Shown piece after piece: positions 60,324 through 64,000 of a DNA stretch of 64,000 nt. Every line of letters begins with the position of its first letter. Within the stretch, counting starts at the first letter, position 1. Position numbers and translations under genes: made by a program. The DNA is taken from positions 1 to 64,000 of the forward strand of contig DAHVAR010000060.1 of assembly GCA_027314515.1 (NCBI GenBank), in the 5' to 3' direction. This DNA comes from Actinomycetota bacterium. Its GTDB lineage: Bacteria; Actinomycetota; Actinomycetes; Streptosporangiales; Streptosporangiaceae. The notes beneath the pieces are model-generated. The model was not told the DNA's origin. It did not search any database and saw only the letters and a list, made by a program, of their open reading frames with translations.

Positions 60324-60809
60324 TTAGCGATTGGCGGCCAGCTTTCTCGCCAGGCGGCCGGTGATGCTGGCTCGCGGCGCAGCGTGCCTGCCATGGCGCC
60401 GTCTGGCCATCGGCAGCCGGATGTCGCCAGAGTCCTGCGGGCTGACCGGGCAGCCGAACCCGCCAGTGCCCGCCTCGGGCAACCCGGCCAAGTCCTCGGT
60501 CGGCGGCCCGGTAGGCACGACCATCTCATCCGAGTCAGCCGCAAACGGGTTGAAAACCGTCGATGGCCACGACGCCTCCGGGTCATCGGGCGGCTGTGAC
60601 ATGTTGACCCAGACGTTGTCGCGCGCCGACGGCTTCGATCGCCAAAGCTGCTGCCTGGGTGCCGCACTCAGCATGGAGAACGCCCGGGACAGCAACGGCC
60701 GGCCTGCCGGGCCATCGCCGGTGCCCGGCCCGCCGTGCGCGGGCAGGCCGCAGCCAGGGCCAGCCGGGTCCGCAGTCTCCCTCGCTGCGAGAGCACCAAT
60801 TCCGTCCAT
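60324..60809 (-). CDS. Hypothetical protein
   Basis: 161 aa with an AGAGG ribosome site 7 bases before the ATG. Contains VNMSQPPDDPEASWPSTVFNPFAADSDEMVVPTGPPTEDLAGLPEAGTG, acidic and probably unstructured, and a basic C-terminal end (MARRRHGRHAAPRASITGRLARKLAANR). Not recognised. The opposite-strand ORF (60331-60906) lacks a ribosome site. Confidence 0.5.
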   Translation of the reverse strand: MDGIGALAARETADPAGPGCGLPAHGGPGTGDGPAGRPLLSRAFSMLSAAPRQQLWRSKPSARDNVWVNMSQPPDDPEASWPSTVFNPFAADSDEMVVPTGPPTEDLAGLPEAGTGGFGCPVSPQDSGDIRLPMARRRHGRHAAPRASITGRLARKLAANR

Positions 60810-61231
60810 GGCAATTCCTCTTTCTCATCAGGCGCTGCTGTTTGTTCGCTACGGCTGGCTCGGCTTCCGGCGCACACTGGCCGAGCGCCTCCGGTCAACG
60901 GTTTGAGATCTCTGTGTATCGGACTGCTTACTATGAGTGATCTGCTGAAGCCTGGCTGCGCTCCGGTCAGGCTGTCGTGACGCTTGCCCCCGCTTTGGCG
61001 ACCTGCCGAAATGCGAGGGCAGCCGATTCGGTGCGCATGACGGGACTGCACCGCGAGGGTTGCCGCCCGCACACTTAGTTACGGTAGCACTACACACCGT
61101 GAATGCCGTGTATAAGCGGAACGACACGCCGGGTCCGGACACGCCCGCACCTGACAGGCACGTCCTAACTGACCGAAAGCCGCGGTATTCCGGCCTTCAC
61201 GTTGCCCGTGGGGCTAAAAGCTAGCCCTCGG
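60810..61231. other. Intergenic region (~420 bp)
   Basis: No gene with a plausible start is seen on either strand. It separates the hypothetical gene's start from the 3' end of the M20 peptidase gene. Confidence 0.45.
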
Positions 61232-62563
61232 CTAACAGATGTCCAGGAAGTTGTCGAGCACCCGGACCCCGAATTGGAGGGCGCTGACCGGCACGCGCTC
61301 GTCGACGCCGTGGAACATTCCGGCGAAGTCCAGGCCCGCCGGGAGGCGGAGCGGGGTGAATCCGAAGCAGCGGATGCCCAGCCGGGCGAACGACTTGGCG
61401 TCGGTGCCACCCGAAAGGCAGTAAGGCACCATCTCGCCGTCAGGGTCTTGCGCTGCCAGCGCCCGCGCCATCGCGGTCACCAGATCGCCGTCGAAGCTGG
61501 TCTGCACCGCGATGTCATGGTGCACTTGCTCCCGGCTGATTCCGGGGCCGATCAGGGCGTCGATCGCGCGGAAGAACTCCTCCTCGTAGCCGGGCAGGAA
61601 GCGGCCGTCGACCTGGGCACTGGCTACCTGGGGTATAACGTTCACCTTGTAGCCGGCGGAGAGCATGGTCGGATTCGCGGTGTTGGTCAGCGTGGCGCCG
61701 ACCATCTTGGCGATCGGGCCGAGCTTGGCCACCACGGCAGCCGGGTCGCTGGGATCAAAGGTGACGCCGAGCGCCTCGCTGGCGTGCCGGGCGAAGGCAA
61801 AGGCAGCCTCGGTCTCGCGGACCGGCCACTCGTGCCGGCCAAGCCTGGCGACCGCCTCGGCCAGCTCGGTGACGGCATTCTCCGGGTTGATCATTGAGCC
61901 GTGGCCGGCGGTCCCGCGAGCGGTCAGCCGCATCCAGGCCATGCCCTTTTCGGCAGTCTGGAGCAGGTACAGGCGCTTGCCGCCGATCGTGACGCTGAAG
62001 CCGCCGACCTCACTGATTGCCTCGGTTACGCCCTCGAACTGCTCCGGGTGGTTGTCGACGAGCCAGCGGGCACCCCAGCTGCCGCCCGCTTCCTCATCCG
62101 CCACGAACGCGACGACCACGTCACGCGCGGGCCGGCGGCCCTCGCGCAGGCGCTGGCGGAGCACCGCGAGGATCATCGCGTTCATGTCTTTCATGTCGAC
62201 GGCGCCGCGACCCCAGACGCAATCCTCGGCTATCTCGCCGGAAAACGGGTGCACCCGCCAGTCAGCCGCATCGGCCGCCACCACGTCCAGGTGACCGTGG
62301 ATCAGGAGAGCGTCGCGCGACGGATCGGTGCCCTCGATCCTGGCGACCACGCTGGACCGCTTCGGATGAGACTCGAAAATCTTCGGCTCGAGTCCGACCT
62401 CAGCCAGCAGGCCGGCGACATGCTCGGCAGCGGCTCGCTCTCCCGGGCCGGAATGGTCGCCGGGGTTGCTGGTGTCGATCCTGATCAGCTCACTCGCCAG
62501 GGCGGCGACCTCGTCCTGGGCCGCCGTCGGGCGGATGCCCTCGGCTGAGACATTGTCGGTCAT
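61232..62563 (-). CDS. M20 family metallopeptidase / dipeptidase
   Basis: 443 aa. Metal ligands in LLIHGHLDVVAADAADW, GRGAVDMKDMNAMIL, AFVADEEAGGSWGARW (Glu pair) and HGVDERVPV near the end; dimerisation domain between (ARGTAGHGSMINPENAVTE). Two-zinc exopeptidase family that also includes acyl-amino-acid deacylases; the substrate is not set. Family length is normal. Confidence 0.87.
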   Translation of the reverse strand: MTDNVSAEGIRPTAAQDEVAALASELIRIDTSNPGDHSGPGERAAAEHVAGLLAEVGLEPKIFESHPKRSSVVARIEGTDPSRDALLIHGHLDVVAADAADWRVHPFSGEIAEDCVWGRGAVDMKDMNAMILAVLRQRLREGRRPARDVVVAFVADEEAGGSWGARWLVDNHPEQFEGVTEAISEVGGFSVTIGGKRLYLLQTAEKGMAWMRLTARGTAGHGSMINPENAVTELAEAVARLGRHEWPVRETEAAFAFARHASEALGVTFDPSDPAAVVAKLGPIAKMVGATLTNTANPTMLSAGYKVNVIPQVASAQVDGRFLPGYEEEFFRAIDALIGPGISREQVHHDIAVQTSFDGDLVTAMARALAAQDPDGEMVPYCLSGGTDAKSFARLGIRCFGFTPLRLPAGLDFAGMFHGVDERVPVSALQFGVRVLDNFLDIC

Positions 62564-62690
62564 CTCGCCATCGTCGCATCTTCTGCACCCGACTGCAGGA
62601 CGGGGCTGGTCCTGGTAGGCAAGCTCCGTCGCCGGATGGTGCCCTTATTTGCTATCGTGAGGCCGGCCCAGCCTTCTGGGCCGAGCCCAC

Positions 62691-62778
62691 GTCCGGGTGG
62701 CGGAATAGGCAGACGCGCTAGCTTGAGGTGCTAGTGCCCCAAAAGGGCATGGGGGTTCAAGTCCCCCCTCGGACACCA
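62691..62778 (+). tRNA. tRNA-Leu(GAG)
   Basis: Class II tRNA: acceptor GTCCGGG/CTCGGAC, anticodon arm GCTAGCTTGAGGTGCTAG (anticodon GAG), long variable arm TGCCCCAAAAGGGCAT, T arm GGGGGTTCAAGTCCCCC, encoded CCA. A GGCCCAG/CTGGGCC hairpin lies in the leader at 62665-62682. Confidence 0.95.
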
Positions 62779-63041
62779 AGTCTGTGCAGGTGAGAGGCTA
62801 CGGAACCTAGCCTGATCCGGGTCCTGATACTGCCGCTGATACTTCACCGGCTGTTCGCCTCCCGGATCAGCGCAGCGAAGCGGTCGGCGGCGGACGCGGC
62901 TGAGCAGCTGACGGCCCCGCTGATCCGGCCGGCCGGCCGGATGGCTGGCCGGGGCGGCGGACGCGGCCGGCCGGTGCCGGTCCCGCTGCCGCTCGCGGTC
63001 CCTCCCGACTCACCGGCACCCCATCCGAGCTCGTGTACGGC

Positions 63042-63371
63042 ATGGGCCGGGTCGACGCGTCCGGCCGCATCGGCGACAGCCAGGTGATGCGTGCCCTCGG
63101 CTGGCGGGCGGGTGAGCGGCTGACGATCACGGCCACGAACGGCGTCGTGCTCGCGCGCAGTGACCAGACCGGCCTGCATGTCGTCGGTGACAGCGCTCAC
63201 CTGACTATCCCCGCGGTGCTGCGCCGGCGTTACGGGCTAGCACCAGGAACCCGGGTGCTGCTGGCAGGCCACCCTGACGGCCAGGTCCTCGCGGCCTGCG
63301 CCATGGCCGTTGTCGATCAGGCCATCCGGACAGAGATGTCGTTGCCGGCCGGCGAGGACGGTGCGCGATGA
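63042..63371 (+). CDS. AbrB/MazE/SpoVT-like DNA-binding protein
   Basis: 109 aa from ATG 63042 (GTG 63033 is the track start). MGRVDASGRIGDSQVMRALGWRAGERLTITATNGVVLARSDQ ... SAHLTIPAVLRRRYGLAPGTRVLLAGHPDGQVL has two swapped-hairpin-like halves. Overlaps the truncated integrase by ATGA. It may regulate that integrase. Confidence 0.72.
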   Translation: MGRVDASGRIGDSQVMRALGWRAGERLTITATNGVVLARSDQTGLHVVGDSAHLTIPAVLRRRYGLAPGTRVLLAGHPDGQVLAACAMAVVDQAIRTEMSLPAGEDGAR

Positions 63372-63653
63372 GCGCCGCGCAGGACACCGGTGGCTCTGGC
63401 GGCAGACGGGCTGATGTCGAGGCGGCGCTGCTGCTGCTGGACCGGATGGGCCTCACGCCCGCCGACCTGGCCGCCGCCGCATCACCGCGGCGCGAGGTGC
63501 CGACGTTCGCCGACTACGTCCCGGTGGTGTCGGCGTCGGTCAGTGCGGGCACCCGCCGGGCCTACGGCTCGTACTGGGCCAAGGTTCTGGATCAGTGGGC
63601 CGGGCGGCGGCTGGACGAGCCGTCGCCGTCGGAGATCCGCCAGCTTATACGGG
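63368..63653 (+). pseudogene. Truncated tyrosine integrase (N-terminal domain only)
   Basis: The first ~95 residues (VEAALLLLDRMGLTPADLAAAA ... TFADYVPVVSASVSAGTRRAYGSYWAKVLDQWAGRRLDEPSPSEIRQLI) form a SAM-like binding domain. After about 63653 the frame passes into sequence antisense to a PIN gene and no catalytic domain exists. It is the stump of an integrase beside tRNA-Leu. Confidence 0.75.
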
Positions 63654-64000
63654 CTGGACCCTCGCCGGGATCCCGCGAGCTTGAAGCAGCGTGCGGATGT
63701 CACCGGGATCGCTTGTCAAGACGAGGTCGGCTGGTGCGGTCAGCAGCGCGACATGTGCGTCGACCACGTCGGTGGAACGTGCTTGGGCGAGAAGCTCGCC
63801 GATGCGCTTGCCGTCGTCCGTTTCGAGCGCCTCGACGCCGAGGCCGGCCAGGACCCGCGCGAGATTAGCCTGCCTGCGCCCGTCCCGCCAGACCTGGCCG
63901 ACCACCGCGGCGCTTACCCGGACAGGCGTTCCCTGACGCTGGAGCACCCTCAGCTGGGCACCGACCAGCCGGTCCCGGCGATCGACCGCTACGAGGGCGC
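63645..64000 (-). CDS. PIN-domain protein (VapC-like), 5' end outside the window
   Basis: Reading beyond the track's GTG gives ALVAVDRRDRLVGAQLRVLQRQ, then GTPVRVSAAVVGQVWRDG and STDVVDAHVALLTAPADLVLTSDPGDIRTLL, the typical C-terminal two-thirds of a PIN ribonuclease with its acidic residues (VVDAH; TSDPGD). The N-terminus and any antitoxin lie to the right of the window. Its stop lies exactly where the integrase stump ends. Confidence 0.75.
   Translation of the reverse strand, partial: ALVAVDRRDRLVGAQLRVLQRQGTPVRVSAAVVGQVWRDGRRQANLARVLAGLGVEALETDDGKRIGELLAQARSTDVVDAHVALLTAPADLVLTSDPGDIRTLLQARGIPARVQPV

Overview
High-GC actinobacterial chromosome. The markers are BldG- and BldC-type developmental regulators, a mycothiol S-conjugate amidase (Mca), an actinobacterial MarP protease, a major-facilitator/thymidylate kinase fusion, an F420/FMN-type PPOX protein and a pSAM2-like integrative conjugative element (AICE). 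Together they suggest a filamentous or soil actinomycete (Streptomycetales, Streptosporangiales or a relative) rather than a mycobacterium. No species can be named from the sequence alone.

Region 1 (1-9.5 kb) is conserved core: 5' part of a membrane pyrophosphatase (hppA), an RsbW-like kinase and a BldG-like antagonist on the minus strand, then a divergent MrfA/YprA-type helicase. An ~830-bp gene-free stretch follows that folds into strong hairpins and ends in an intrinsic terminator; I propose a structured RNA here, possibly of the Ms1/MTS2823/scr3559 class. After it come a holin-like membrane protein, an EphE-like hydrolase, a DUF309 protein, MarP, a CoA-pyrophosphatase-type Nudix protein and Nth. 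The order resembles the M. tuberculosis Rv3669-Rv3674c neighbourhood as I remember it.

Region 2 (9.8-16.4 kb) is a [NiFe]-hydrogenase maturation locus: SIS - HypC-like - SIS - hypC - hypD - hypE in an overlapping operon, with hypF convergent. No hydrogenase structural genes and no hypA/hypB are in the window.

Region 3 (16.4-34.8 kb) is mixed metabolism and transport: K+ channel, mca, DksA-like protein, aquaporin, PLP decarboxylase, a divergent serpin, an MFS exporter with a lipoprotein, MazG-like protein, UvrD-type helicase, two metallopeptidases, a PrmC-like methyltransferase, a PPOX protein, a quinone oxidoreductase and a lipoprotein. It ends in small unknown genes and a GntR gene broken by one base.

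Region 4 (34.86-52.18 kb) is a complete-looking AICE, bounded by 46-bp direct repeats, integrated in tRNA-Thr(CGT). The right half is the maintenance and transfer module (SCO3933-like, SpdB-like, TraSA-like FtsK ATPase, zinc-ribbon proteins, DUF932, RepSA-like HUH initiator, Xis, tyrosine integrase). The left half is cargo: a two-gene unknown cytosolic/membrane pair, a XamI-type restriction-modification set with a small winged-helix protein, an extra bldC-like gene, a GntR regulator, and a creatininase/XRE-TPR cassette. A 20-bp repeat sits just inside both att sites.

Region 5 (52.2-64 kb) returns to core: ricT, holB, MFS-tmk fusion, topA, DUF5703 protein, an M20 peptidase and tRNA-Leu(GAG). 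Beyond the tRNA lies a scarred accessory spot with an AbrB-like gene, a truncated integrase and a PIN-domain toxin running off the window.
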